DNA from: Microbacterium sp. EST19A
GTDB taxonomy: Bacteria; Actinomycetota; Actinomycetes; Actinomycetales; Microbacteriaceae
Direction of reading: 5' to 3'
DNA: 64,000 nucleotides
Assembly (NCBI RefSeq): GCF_019969685.1
Contig: NZ_JAHXYZ010000002.1
Coordinates: forward strand, 1-64,000
The position numbers and the translations under genes are program-made. The notes beneath the pieces are model-generated. The model worked only from the letters and a program-made list of their open reading frames with translations. It did not search any database and was not told where the DNA came from. Numbering within the stretch: the stretch's first letter is position 1; each line of letters opens with the position of its first letter. This document shows positions 26,503-34,696 of this stretch, in pieces.

Positions 26503-27050
26503 GCGTCGACGTCCGTCGCGTCCGTGCCGACGAGTGGGAGCGCGTGCGGGATCTGCGACTCGATGCCGTCCGCGATCCTGCGGCGGCGATCGCGTTCCTG
26601 AGCTCGTACGAGGCCGAGGCGGCGCATCCCGCCGCGTTCTGGCAGGATCGCGCGGCCAATGCGGCGACCGGTGACGCCGTGGCGCAGTTCGTCGCGGAGG
26701 CGGACGGGGAGTGGATCGGCACGGTCACGGTGATCCGGTGGAAGGCCGGCGACACGGATCATCACGGACGCACGGTCTCCGTGGCTCGGGGCGACGTCGT
26801 CGGTGTCTTCGTGCGGTCGGAGAATCGCGCCGGTGGCGTCGTCGATGCCCTCCTCGGTGCGGCAGCCGACTGGGCGCGCGATCTCGGCGACGGCGCGCTG
26901 GCCCTCGATGTGCATGTCGACAACCTCCGGGCCCAGCGCGCATACCGCCGCGCCGGCTACGTCGAGACGGGCCTTCGCTTCACGGGATCGATCGGGCCGG
27001 AGCTCGAGATGAGCCGCTCGCTCGCGGCCGCGGATAGTGTGGCACCGTGA
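26499..27050 (+). CDS. GNAT family N-acetyltransferase inside the shikimate operon
   Basis: A 183-residue GNAT protein. The acyl-CoA binding part is visible as VVGVFVRSENRAGGVVDALLGAA (motif A with its V-x-x-x-x-R/Q-x-x-G/A pattern), followed by LALDVHVDNLRAQRAYRRAGYVETG, the standard motif B with N and Y. The N-terminal half (RVRADEWERVRDLRLDAVRDP) is typical of small-molecule or protein N-acetyltransferases. The substrate is unknown. Its GTG overlaps the aroB stop and its TGA overlaps the aroQ start, so it is translated in line with the pathway genes; its link to aromatic synthesis is inferred from position only. Confidence 0.88.
   Translation: MSVDVRRVRADEWERVRDLRLDAVRDPAAAIAFLSSYEAEAAHPAAFWQDRAANAATGDAVAQFVAEADGEWIGTVTVIRWKAGDTDHHGRTVSVARGDVVGVFVRSENRAGGVVDALLGAAADWARDLGDGALALDVHVDNLRAQRAYRRAGYVETGLRFTGSIGPELEMSRSLAAADSVAP
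27035..27040 (+). promoter_or_regulatory. Putative -10 box (TAGTGT) for a leaderless aroQ transcript
   Basis: TAGTGT ends six bases before the aroQ GTG within the GNAT coding region. It could give aroQ its own transcript besides read-through from aroB. Weaker evidence than rarA or ruvC. Confidence 0.28.
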
Positions 27051-27487
27051 CTGCGAACCCCCGTCTTCTGCTCGTGAACGGGCCGAACCTCAACCTGCTC
27101 GGCACCCGTGAGCCCGAGGTCTACGGCACGGCGACCCTCGCCGATGTCGAGCGCCTCACGGCTGAGGCCGCGGCCTCGCTCGGCTACGACGTGCGGGCGA
27201 TCCAGAGCAATCATGAGGGCGTGCTGATCGACGCGATCCATGAGGCACGGGCGGACTGCGCCGGCATCGTGATCAACCCCGGCGGGCTCACGCACACGTC
27301 CGTCGCCCTTCGCGACGCCCTCACGGGAGTCGCACTGCCGTTCGCCGAGGTGCACATCTCCGACGTGTACGCCCGAGAGGATTTCCGCCACCACTCCTAC
27401 CTGCACGACGTCGCCGCCGTGCGCGTCATCGGACACGGGGTCGAGGGGTATGCGGAGGCCGTGCGAGAGCTCATCGCTCAGCTCTGA
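27047..27487 (+). CDS. aroQ: 3-dehydroquinate dehydratase, type II
   Basis: Removes water from 3-dehydroquinate by trans elimination; type II enzymes are dodecamers. The 146-residue protein shows [20 protein letters not shown] with the catalytic Tyr and Arg, [33 protein letters not shown], and the C-terminal His region VIGHGVEGY. The type I (Schiff base) form is not present. It closes the local aro cluster; aroA and aroG/DAHP synthase are elsewhere. Confidence 0.96.
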   Translation: MTANPRLLLVNGPNLNLLGTREPEVYGTATLADVERLTAEAAASLGYDVRAIQSNHEGVLIDAIHEARADCAGIVINPGGLTHTSVALRDALTGVALPFAEVHISDVYAREDFRHHSYLHDVAAVRVIGHGVEGYAEAVRELIAQL

Positions 27488-27522
27488 CGGGCTCCGTTTC
27501 CGAAGCGGCGCGGCTCATCCCG

Positions 27523-27528
27523 TAGAAT
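27523..27528 (+). promoter_or_regulatory. Putative -10 box (TAGAAT) for efp-nusB
   Basis: TAGAAT in the 112-base gap after aroQ, about 71 bases before the efp ATG. No convincing -35. The leader shows no known motif. Confidence 0.48.
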
Positions 27529-27599
27529 CGACTGTCGGCCTGCCTGTTTCGCGCGGGAGAGGGCCGGCCCCACAGACTCAGGAACGGAACTCTCAGCGC

Positions 27600-28160
27600 A
27601 TGGCATCTACCGCAGACATCAAGAACGGCGTCGTTCTCAGCATCGACGGACAGCTCTGGAACGTCATCGAGTTCCAGCACGTCAAGCCCGGCAAGGGTGG
27701 CGCGTTCGTGCGGACGAAGCTCAAGAACGTCGTGTCGGGCAAGGTCGTGGACCGCACCTACAACGCCGGCGCCAAGATCGAGATCGAGAACGTCGATCGC
27801 CGCGACTACACCTACCTCTACGCAGACGGCGAGAGCTTCGTGTTCATGGACACCTCGGACTACGACCAGATCACCGTGGGTGCGGCGACCGTCGGCGACG
27901 CGAAGAACTTCCTGCTCGAGAACCAGCAGGTCACGATCGCGCTGAACAACGGCAACCCGCTGTACATCGATCTTCCGGCGTCGGTCATCCTCGAGGTGAC
28001 GTACACCGAGCCCGGCCTGCAGGGCGACCGCTCCTCGGCCGGCACGAAGCCCGCGACCGTCGAGACCGGTTACGAGATGCAGGTCCCGCTGTTCGTCGAG
28101 ACCGGCACGCGGATCAAGGTCGACACGCGCACCGGCGACTACCTCGGTCGCGAGAAGTAA
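27600..28160 (+). CDS. efp: Elongation factor P
   Basis: Rescues ribosomes stalled at polyproline. The protein is 186 residues from the ATG giving [20 protein letters not shown]. The KOW-like domain I carries the tip loop [10 protein letters not shown] with Lys32, a lysine as in most EF-P rather than the Arg-type EF-P; OB domains follow with the C-terminal signature [12 protein letters not shown]. No EpmA/YmfI modification gene is nearby. nusB starts 4 bases after its stop. Confidence 0.97.
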   Translation: MASTADIKNGVVLSIDGQLWNVIEFQHVKPGKGGAFVRTKLKNVVSGKVVDRTYNAGAKIEIENVDRRDYTYLYADGESFVFMDTSDYDQITVGAATVGDAKNFLLENQQVTIALNNGNPLYIDLPASVILEVTYTEPGLQGDRSSAGTKPATVETGYEMQVPLFVETGTRIKVDTRTGDYLGREK

Positions 28161-28163
28161 GGC

Positions 28164-28574
28164 GTGAGCGCCCGCACGAAGGCGCGTAAGCGCGCACTCG
28201 ACATCCTGTTCTCCGCCGATGTGCGCGGAGACGACCTCGCCGTGGCCCTCGCCGCCGAGGCGAAGCGCGCAGCGAACGAGCCCTCTCGCGAGGCTTCCTG
28301 GCTCTACGCCAGGGAGATCGTCGACGGCATCATCGATCAGCGTGATGAGATCGACGAGCAGATCACCACGCACAGCCGCGACTGGAAGCTCGAGCGGATG
28401 CCGGCCGTCGACCGCGCGCTGCTCCGCATCGGCGTCTGGGAGATCCTCTCCAACGACGAGGTGCCCACGGCCGTGGCCATCGACGAGGCGGTCGAGCTCG
28501 CCAAGGAGTTCTCGACAGATGATTCCGGCGCCTTCGTGCACGGTGTCCTCGCGCGGGTGGCCCGCGCCGCCTGA
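28164..28574 (+). CDS. nusB: NusB, transcription antitermination factor
   Basis: Binds boxA RNA with S10 (NusE) in the rRNA antitermination complex. The 136-residue all-helical protein shows the family start ARTKARKRALDILFSADV, the central DWKLERMPAVDRALLRIGVWEI and the terminal AVELAKEFSTDDSGAFVHGVLARVA. Start GTG. In most actinobacteria pyrR follows; here a three-gene block intervenes. Confidence 0.96.
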   Translation: MSARTKARKRALDILFSADVRGDDLAVALAAEAKRAANEPSREASWLYAREIVDGIIDQRDEIDEQITTHSRDWKLERMPAVDRALLRIGVWEILSNDEVPTAVAIDEAVELAKEFSTDDSGAFVHGVLARVARAA

Positions 28575-28579
28575 TCGCC

Positions 28580-28597
28580 GCGCGTGGATTCACGCGT
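28580..28597 (+). terminator. Short hairpin after nusB
   Basis: CGCGTG-GATT-CACGCG at 28581-28596 forms a 6-base-pair stem a few bases after the nusB stop (extended by a G-T pair). No T-run. It may mark the end of the efp-nusB unit before the SNF2 gene. Confidence 0.35.
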
Positions 28598-28627
28598 CAT
28601 GTCGGATGCCATGGGAAGGATGCCGGC

Positions 28628-31600
28628 ATGCCCGCACCTCACGTCGACCTCCGCGATCTCATGCAGATCACGGATGCCGGTGGGTACGCGCGCGGGCTCG
28701 CCTACTTCCGTGAAGGGAACGTCCTCGATCTCGACTGGGATGAGGATCAGCAGGAGCTCGAAGGCCATGTGAAGGGCAGCCACGACGCGGTGTATCTCGT
28801 CGAGGTCGGTTTCGTCGCGTCGAACGGCAAGAGGCATGTCCGCTCGAACCGATGCTCGTGCCCGGTGCGATCCGGATGCAAGCACGTCGTGGCCGCGCTG
28901 CTCGCCTCCAACGTGCACGAGTACGCGCAGCAGGCCGGGGCGAGGGCGGCAGAGCCCGTCGCGGTCGCGCCCCCGGCTGCGCGTCCCGCGCCGCCGTCCT
29001 GGCGCGCGCTCATCGACCCGGCGATCACCGCGCAGGTACGACCGCTGGCCCTCGGGGTCGAGCTCCGGCATCGGGAACCGCGCGGGGAAAATCACTGGGC
29101 ACCTCGAGCGGTACGACCGGCGACGCCCCGCGACCTCGCCCGTTCGACGGGGGAGCTCCTCCTGGCGATCCGCCCACTGATGCGCAGCCATCAGACGGGG
29201 GCGTGGATCCAGGGTCACGCCGGCTGGGACGTGGTGCGACGGGACTTCGCGCAGTTCGGCCGTGCGCAGAACCGCTGGTTCGGCGACCTGCTCAGCATCT
29301 CCCGCGATTCGCTGCTCTCCGGTAACGCCGGAGACTGGCTGGTCGTGGATCAGATCGAGTCCGGGCTTCTCTGGGGACATCTGCGTGCGGGTGCGGCTCT
29401 CGGCATCCCGCTGGTGGCGAGCCAGAAGAACGCGACCGTGCATCTCGCCGAGAAGGCCGAGCTCTCCGCGACGATCGCGCGTGCGGAGGACGGAGCGCTC
29501 CGTGTCGCCGCCGCCGCCACGATCGACGGGCAGGAGGCGGCCACGGCCGCCGTGCACCCGATCGGGCGGTCCGGCGTCTACTCGGCCGTCCTGATCGGCA
29601 GCCGCATGCGGATCACCCTCGCAGAGGCGCCGCTCAGCGAGCAGATGCGCGCCCTGCTCCAGGCTCCGGACGCCATCGTCGTGCCACCGCAGGAAGAGGA
29701 GGCGTTCGTCACCGACGCCTACCCGCTGCTCGCGCGACGCACGGCCGTGCAGACGGTCGGCGATGTGTCGCTGCCGGCGATCCCCGCTCCCGAGCCTGTT
29801 CTGAACGTCGCCTTCGAACGCGGCGACGTCGTCAGCTACTCGTTCCTGTGGGCCTATCGCGGCTTCGGCACGGTGCCGTTCGCTCCCGGCAGCGGTGCGG
29901 TCCGTGATCCCGAGGCGGAAGCCGTGCGACGCTCCGCGCTCGAGGCGGTGTGGCAGGAGCACACGACGAAGCGGTTCACGCCGTCGGGCTCATTCCACGA
30001 CATCGACGCCGCGGCCTTCGTCGCGCAGATCGTGCCGGCATTCGAAGCCGTGGGCGTCACGGTGGAGACGACCGGAACCCGGAAGGAGTATCGGGAGCTC
30101 ACCGGCGCACCCGAAGTCACCGTGTCGACCGTCGAGACGACGGATTCCGACTGGTTCGATCTCGGCATCATCGTGCGGATCGACGGCAGGAGCATCCCGT
30201 TCGGACCGCTCTTCACCGCTCTCAGCCGCGGCAAGAAGAAGCTGCTCCTGTCGGACGGCGGCTACTTCACGCTCAGTCACCCCGCTCTCGACCGCCTGCG
30301 GGAACTGATCGACGAGGCGGGCGAACTCGCCGAATGGGAGACCGGCCCGCGCATCAGCCGCTACCAGACCGATCTCTGGGAGGAGTTCGAGGATCTCGCG
30401 GACGAGGCTCAGCCGGCCGTGAGCTGGCGCTCGATGGCGGAGGGTCTCCGTCAGGCGACCGGAGTCCCCGAGACACCCGTTCCCGCGAGTCTTCGCGCCG
30501 AGCTGCGTCCGTACCAGAAGTCCGGATTCGATTGGCTCGCGTTCCTGTGGAAGCACCGGCTCGGCGGGATCCTCGCCGACGACATGGGGCTCGGCAAGAC
30601 CCTGCAGCTGCTGACCTTCATGCAGCACACGCGGGATGCGGGGGAGACCCGACCTTTCCTCGTGCTCGCCCCGACCTCGGTGCTCGGCACCTGGAAATCG
30701 GAGGCCGCCCGGTTCACGCCCGACCTCCGCGTGGCCATCGTCGACGCGACCAGCGGCACGCGCCGAGGGAGCCTGGCCGGCGCCGCGGCCTCCGTCGACG
30801 TCGTCGTGAGCTCGTACACCGTCGCCCGGCTCGATGAGAAGGAGTTCGGCACCGTCGAATGGGCCGGTCTCGTCCTCGACGAGGCCCAGTTCGTCAAGAA
30901 CCCGAAGACGAAGCTGCACCGTGCGATCGCGACGTTCCGCGCCGACGTGACCTACGCCGTCACGGGCACGCCGATGGAGAACAGTCTCTCCGACCTCTGG
31001 TCGCTCCTCAAACTCGCGGCACCGGGGCTGTTCCCGTCCGCCCGGAAGTTCCGCGATCGCTACATCCAGCCGATCGAGAAGGGCAAGGTGCCCGAGAACG
31101 AGGAGGGCGGCGAGTACCGTCAGCGCCGTCTCGCGCAGCTGCGCCGCCGCATCCGCCCGTTGATGCTGAGGCGCACGAAGGAGCTCGTCGCCGCCGATCT
31201 GCCGCCGAAGCAGGAGCAGGTCCTCGACGTCGAGCTGAGCCCCGCGCATCGGGCGCTCTACGACGTCGTGCTGCAGCGCGAGCGGCAGAAGGTGCTCGGG
31301 CTGATCGACGATCTCGACCGCAACCGATTCATCGTGTTCCGCTCCCTGACGCTGCTGCGGATGCTGAGCCTCGCTCCCGGCCTCGTCGACGCGGAAGACG
31401 CCGACATCGGCTCGAGCAAGCTCGACGTTCTCCTCGAGAGGGTCGTCGAGCTGCAGGCCGAAGGGCACCGGGCACTGGTGTTCAGCCAGTTCACCTCGTT
31501 CCTCGACCTCGCGGCCGCACGCCTCGACGCCGCCGGCATCCCGTATGCGCACCTCGACGGGTCGACTCGTCGTCGACAGGACGTCGTCGACGGGTTCCGG

Positions 31601-31918
31601 GCGGGGGAGCAGGTGGTCTTCCTGATCAGCCTGAAGGCCGGCGGCTTCGGACTCACGCTGACCGAGGCCGACTACGTGTTCCTGCTCGATCCGTGGTGGA
31701 ATCCCGCTGCCGAGGCGCAGGCGATCGACCGGACCCACCGCATCGGTCAGACGAACCAGGTCTTCGTGTATCGCATGATCTCGGCCGGCACGATCGAGGA
31801 GAAGGTGCGCGAGCTGCAGCAGCGCAAGGCGCGGCTCTTCACCGCCGTGATGGACGATGAAGAGCTGTTCGCGCAGTCGCTGACCGCCGACGACATCCGC
31901 GGGCTCTTCGACGACTAG
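28628..31918 (+). CDS. SNF2-family (Swi2/Snf2) helicase with N-terminal SWIM zinc finger
   Basis: A 1,096-residue ATP-dependent DNA translocase. The N-terminal SWIM motif is CSCPVRSGCKH (Cys76, Cys78, Cys84, His86). A long middle region of about 500 residues is without a clear domain but resembles the SNF2-associated part of bacterial homologues. The SNF2 motor starts near residue 620 with LRPYQKSGFDWLAFL, DDMGLGKTLQLL (651-662) and DEAQ (751-754), and ends with LVFSQFTSF, LDGSTRRRQ and IDRTHRIGQ. GGAAGGA precedes the ATG by 7 bases. Such proteins occur in many actinobacteria, with a role in DNA repair or chromosome remodelling suspected but not known. It lies between nusB and pyrR. Confidence 0.93.
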   Translation: MPAPHVDLRDLMQITDAGGYARGLAYFREGNVLDLDWDEDQQELEGHVKGSHDAVYLVEVGFVASNGKRHVRSNRCSCPVRSGCKHVVAALLASNVHEYAQQAGARAAEPVAVAPPAARPAPPSWRALIDPAITAQVRPLALGVELRHREPRGENHWAPRAVRPATPRDLARSTGELLLAIRPLMRSHQTGAWIQGHAGWDVVRRDFAQFGRAQNRWFGDLLSISRDSLLSGNAGDWLVVDQIESGLLWGHLRAGAALGIPLVASQKNATVHLAEKAELSATIARAEDGALRVAAAATIDGQEAATAAVHPIGRSGVYSAVLIGSRMRITLAEAPLSEQMRALLQAPDAIVVPPQEEEAFVTDAYPLLARRTAVQTVGDVSLPAIPAPEPVLNVAFERGDVVSYSFLWAYRGFGTVPFAPGSGAVRDPEAEAVRRSALEAVWQEHTTKRFTPSGSFHDIDAAAFVAQIVPAFEAVGVTVETTGTRKEYRELTGAPEVTVSTVETTDSDWFDLGIIVRIDGRSIPFGPLFTALSRGKKKLLLSDGGYFTLSHPALDRLRELIDEAGELAEWETGPRISRYQTDLWEEFEDLADEAQPAVSWRSMAEGLRQATGVPETPVPASLRAELRPYQKSGFDWLAFLWKHRLGGILADDMGLGKTLQLLTFMQHTRDAGETRPFLVLAPTSVLGTWKSEAARFTPDLRVAIVDATSGTRRGSLAGAAASVDVVVSSYTVARLDEKEFGTVEWAGLVLDEAQFVKNPKTKLHRAIATFRADVTYAVTGTPMENSLSDLWSLLKLAAPGLFPSARKFRDRYIQPIEKGKVPENEEGGEYRQRRLAQLRRRIRPLMLRRTKELVAADLPPKQEQVLDVELSPAHRALYDVVLQRERQKVLGLIDDLDRNRFIVFRSLTLLRMLSLAPGLVDAEDADIGSSKLDVLLERVVELQAEGHRALVFSQFTSFLDLAAARLDAAGIPYAHLDGSTRRRQDVVDGFRAGEQVVFLISLKAGGFGLTLTEADYVFLLDPWWNPAAEAQAIDRTHRIGQTNQVFVYRMISAGTIEEKVRELQQRKARLFTAVMDDEELFAQSLTADDIRGLFDD

Positions 31919-32850
31919 CGCGGTGCGGGGGTTGTCCCCTCCGGGGGCGTCGCCTCCGATGTCGCCTCCTCCGGCATGCCGAACAGGACAGCCGCGGGCA
32001 TGGCCGCAGAGACAGCGGGCTTCAGCTCCTGGCGACGGCGGTTCCTGGCGACGAGCCAGATCACGCCGGTCACGACGGCCGCGATGAGCACGAGCCAGGG
32101 GAGGCCGACGCCGATGGCGATGAGCATCGCACCCCAGAAAGCGCCGAAGCCGTTCCACCCGACGACCAGAGCCTCGCCGAAGTTCTGCGGGGCAGTGACC
32201 GGAGCGACGTACTCCGACGAGAGGCTGAGCGTTATCGTCGACATCGCGACCTGATCCTCCAGGGAGCGGGACTGCGCCTCGAGGGATTCCAGCTCGGTCT
32301 GCCGATCCGCGATGGCCGTCTCCAGCTCGATCAGATCCGAGGTCTCGGAGGCCGTGCCGAGCCACTCGGTGTAACGGGCGATCGAGGCACGGAGTGTCGT
32401 GACCCGTGCGTCGAGGTCGCGCTGGATCGAGCCGACCTCGGTGGATTCGAGCGACGTCTCCTTCACGTCTCCGAGACCCCCGAGGTCGCTGCGGACCTCT
32501 TCGATCACTTCCGCCGGGATCCGCAGGGTGAGCTCGGCGCTCGCCTGACCGCCGTCCTCGGCGGACCGCTCGGTGCGACCGCTCACGCGTCCGCCGGCAT
32601 CCGTCACGATCGTCGTCGCCTCGCTCGCGGCGGCGACGGGGTCGGCCGCGACGATCGAGATGCGGCCGGTGATCACGACGGCCGTGTCCTGATCCTCGCC
32701 TTCCGCAGCTGCCGAGGCATCCTGGGCCGAGGCCTCGTCCACGCGTGCCGCATCACTTCCTCCCGTACCCAGGGCTGAGCACCCGACGAGGCCGATGGCC
32801 GCTATCGATGCCACTGCGAGGACGGCCAGGAGTCTCCGTGTCGTGTTCAT
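31915..32850 (-). CDS. DUF4349 domain-containing lipoprotein
   Basis: A 311-residue exported protein. An N-terminal signal peptide (NTTRRLLAVLAVASIAAIGLVGC) ends in a lipobox with the Cys at residue 24, so it should be processed by the Lgt and LspA pathway; lgt itself lies in this window. The DUF4349 region follows (ITGRISIVAADPVAAASEATTIV, then a coiled-coil heptad stretch with the LESLEAQSRSLEDQVA pattern), and a C-terminal membrane helix (WNGFGAFWGAMLIAIGVGLPWLVLIAAVV) anchors it a second time. The function of DUF4349 is unknown; a role at the cell envelope is inferred. Its 3' end overlaps the SNF2 gene by 4 bases in convergent orientation. On the minus strand, TACCCT (+ coordinates 32857-32862) ends six bases before the ATG. 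Confidence 0.88.
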   Translation of the reverse strand: MNTTRRLLAVLAVASIAAIGLVGCSALGTGGSDAARVDEASAQDASAAAEGEDQDTAVVITGRISIVAADPVAAASEATTIVTDAGGRVSGRTERSAEDGGQASAELTLRIPAEVIEEVRSDLGGLGDVKETSLESTEVGSIQRDLDARVTTLRASIARYTEWLGTASETSDLIELETAIADRQTELESLEAQSRSLEDQVAMSTITLSLSSEYVAPVTAPQNFGEALVVGWNGFGAFWGAMLIAIGVGLPWLVLIAAVVTGVIWLVARNRRRQELKPAVSAAMPAAVLFGMPEEATSEATPPEGTTPAPR

Positions 32851-32856
32851 AGGGGC

Positions 32857-32862
32857 AGGGTA
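32857..32862 (-). promoter_or_regulatory. Putative -10 box (TACCCT, minus strand) for a leaderless DUF4349 transcript
   Basis: On the minus strand TACCCT is followed by six bases and the ATG, matching the spacing at ruvC, ruvA, rarA and hisE. No Shine-Dalgarno of normal spacing is present. Confidence 0.38.
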
Positions 32863-32912
32863 GTGAGTCGACTCCGGTGGGACGCCGCGAATTCGGTCAC
32901 GATCGCATCAGG

Positions 32913-32933
32913 GTTGCGTAACGTCTGCGCAAC
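32913..32933. repeat. Inverted repeat GTTGCG-N9-CGCAAC in a divergent promoter region
   Basis: A six-base dyad with a 9-base gap lies between the divergent DUF4349 and MBL-Rieske genes. The half-sites and spacing could suit a dimeric regulator, but the repeat is short and chance is not excluded. Confidence 0.25.
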
Positions 32934-33001
32934 GCCGCCCGGAGTGAGCGGCGACTCGGGTATTCACGGCTGGTCTCCGCCGTCGCCCAGGAGGCCCTCG
33001 G

Positions 33002-33007
33002 TAGAAT
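33002..33007 (+). promoter_or_regulatory. Putative -10 box (TAGAAT) for the MBL-Rieske gene
   Basis: TAGAAT lies 28 bases before the ATG, with GAGAGGAA between them as Shine-Dalgarno (33025-33032). This indicates a separate transcription unit, apart from the genes on either side. Confidence 0.5.
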
Positions 33008-33035
33008 CGGACGGTTCACTTTCGAGAGGAATGCA

Positions 33036-34613
33036 ATGCGGATCACGGGACTCGGCCACGCCGGGATGTTCATCGAGACGCGGGGCGGCAACATCATCTG
33101 CGACCCCGTGCTCGGACCGTCCTTCTACGGATCCTGGTTCCCGTTCCCCGACAACCGCGGGCTCGACTGGGAGCGCTTCGGACGTGAGGCCGACTTCCTC
33201 TACATCTCGCATCGGCACCGCGACCACTTCGACCCGAAGCTCCTCGAGCGTTACATCCGCAAGGACATCGAGGTCCTGCTGCCGGAGTACCCGATCGACG
33301 ACCTCGAACAGGACATCCGCGCCCTCGGGTACACGAACATCACGTACGCGCCGGCGGGTCAGATCATCGAACGCGGCGATCTCAAGATCATGATCACCCC
33401 GCTGCGCGCCCCGAGCGACGGTCCGATCGGCGACTCGTCGCTCAGTGTCGACGACGGCACCGCATCCGTGCTGAACCAGAACGACTCCCACCCGCTCGAC
33501 CTCGAGAAGCTGCTGAGCTTCGGCAAGCCCGACGCCTACTTCACGCAGGTCTCCGGTGCGATCTGGTGGCCCATGGTCTACGACCTGCCCCTCGACGCCA
33601 AGCAGAACTTCGCGAAGCTCAAGCGCGACGCGCAGAACAAGCGCGCGATGTACTACATCGAGAAGGTCGACGCCACGCACGTCTTCCCGATGGCAGGACC
33701 GCCGATGTTCCTGCGCAACGACCTCTTCGACTTCAACGGCGTCGGGAAGAACGGCGAGTCGATCTTCACCGACCAGAAGCAGTTCCTCGCGCACATGAAG
33801 GAACTCACTCCGCAGTACGACGGGCACCTCTTCGTCCCCGGCACGGTCGTGACGGTCGAGGGCGCGTCGGTCAGCACCGAGCAGTCCCTGTACACCGAAG
33901 CCGAGATCGCGCACATCTTCGACGAGAAGTGGGACTACCTCGAGTCGCAGCGGGCGAGCAGGCAGCAGGAGATCCGTGACGAAGAGGCGTCCCGCGCCGA
34001 CGTCATCCCGCCTGCCGAGATGCTCGAGACCCTGAAGGAGTGGTGGGAGCCGCTGCTGAAGAAGTCGCGCACGATCCGCCTCGGCGTCGGCGGCTGCGTG
34101 CGGTTCAAGATCGGCGACCTCGACATGGTCGTCGACTTCCCCCGCGCCAAGGTCCGTGAGTACGCGGGGGAGGAGTGCATCTACTGGTACACGATCCCCG
34201 CCGATCTCGTCTCCACGAACATCCGCGACCGCGAGATCGACTGGTCGAACTCGATCTTCCTGTCCATGCAGTTCCAGGTCGGCCGCAGCGGCAAGTTCAA
34301 CGAGTTCCTCACGACGTTCCTGAAGTGCCTGTCGGTCGACCGCATCGAGTATGTCGAGAACTGGTACCAGGAGCAGACGGACCAGACGGAGGATGCCGAG
34401 ATCGGCGACTGGCTCGTGCAGCGCCGCTGCCCGCACCTGCGCGCCGACCTCACGAAGACCGGCAAGGTCGACGAGGACGGCGTGCTCACCTGCAGCATGC
34501 ACGACTGGAAGTGGGACCTGAAGACCGGTCGGTGCCTGTCCACGAGCGGCCACCCGATCCGATCGACGAAGATCGACGACGTCACCGATCCGGTGCTGCA
34601 GGAGGCGAGCTGA
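33036..34613 (+). CDS. Metallo-beta-lactamase-fold protein with C-terminal Rieske [2Fe-2S] domain
   Basis: A 525-residue two-domain protein. The N-terminal half is a UlaG-like MBL fold: HAGMFIETRGGNIICDP, then SHRHRDHFD (His59, His61, Asp63, His64), with further His/Asp at VFPMAGPP and FVPGT. The C-terminal Rieske domain has Cys465-Pro-His467 and Cys486-x-x-His489, so the [2Fe-2S] ligands are complete, with an 18-residue spacing. The middle (about 330-450) shows no named domain. The pairing recalls CMP-Neu5Ac hydroxylase, but there the Rieske domain comes first. The function is unknown; a redox-assisted hydrolase or oxygenase is possible. Confidence 0.85.
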   Translation: MRITGLGHAGMFIETRGGNIICDPVLGPSFYGSWFPFPDNRGLDWERFGREADFLYISHRHRDHFDPKLLERYIRKDIEVLLPEYPIDDLEQDIRALGYTNITYAPAGQIIERGDLKIMITPLRAPSDGPIGDSSLSVDDGTASVLNQNDSHPLDLEKLLSFGKPDAYFTQVSGAIWWPMVYDLPLDAKQNFAKLKRDAQNKRAMYYIEKVDATHVFPMAGPPMFLRNDLFDFNGVGKNGESIFTDQKQFLAHMKELTPQYDGHLFVPGTVVTVEGASVSTEQSLYTEAEIAHIFDEKWDYLESQRASRQQEIRDEEASRADVIPPAEMLETLKEWWEPLLKKSRTIRLGVGGCVRFKIGDLDMVVDFPRAKVREYAGEECIYWYTIPADLVSTNIRDREIDWSNSIFLSMQFQVGRSGKFNEFLTTFLKCLSVDRIEYVENWYQEQTDQTEDAEIGDWLVQRRCPHLRADLTKTGKVDEDGVLTCSMHDWKWDLKTGRCLSTSGHPIRSTKIDDVTDPVLQEAS

Positions 34614-34636
34614 TCGGACAGGGGCCGGCGCTCCGA

Positions 34637-34642
34637 TAGACT
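34637..34642 (+). promoter_or_regulatory. Putative pyr operon -10 box (TAGACT)
   Basis: TAGACT is preceded by TCGGAC (34614-34619) at a 17-base spacer, a partial -35. The transcript would start about 34650, just before the PyrR RNA element. Confidence 0.5.
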
Positions 34643-34656
34643 GACTCCACAAGCAA

Positions 34657-34690
34657 CCTTTAACACCGTCCTGTGAGGCGGAGAAGGGAG
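34657..34690 (+). promoter_or_regulatory. PyrR-binding RNA element overlapping the pyrR Shine-Dalgarno
   Basis: The loop segment GTCCTGTGAGGC (34668-34679) closely follows the conserved PyrR binding-loop core. The stem CCG(U)CC with GGCGG, with one U bulge, carries the TGTGA loop, and the lower stem CCTT (34657-34660) pairs with AAGG (34684-34687). That lower stem covers the pyrR ribosome-binding site AAGGGAG (34684-34690), so PyrR with UMP bound should block translation, as described for mycobacteria. No terminator/antiterminator pair is seen. Confidence 0.75.
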
Positions 34691-34696
34691 CGGCTG

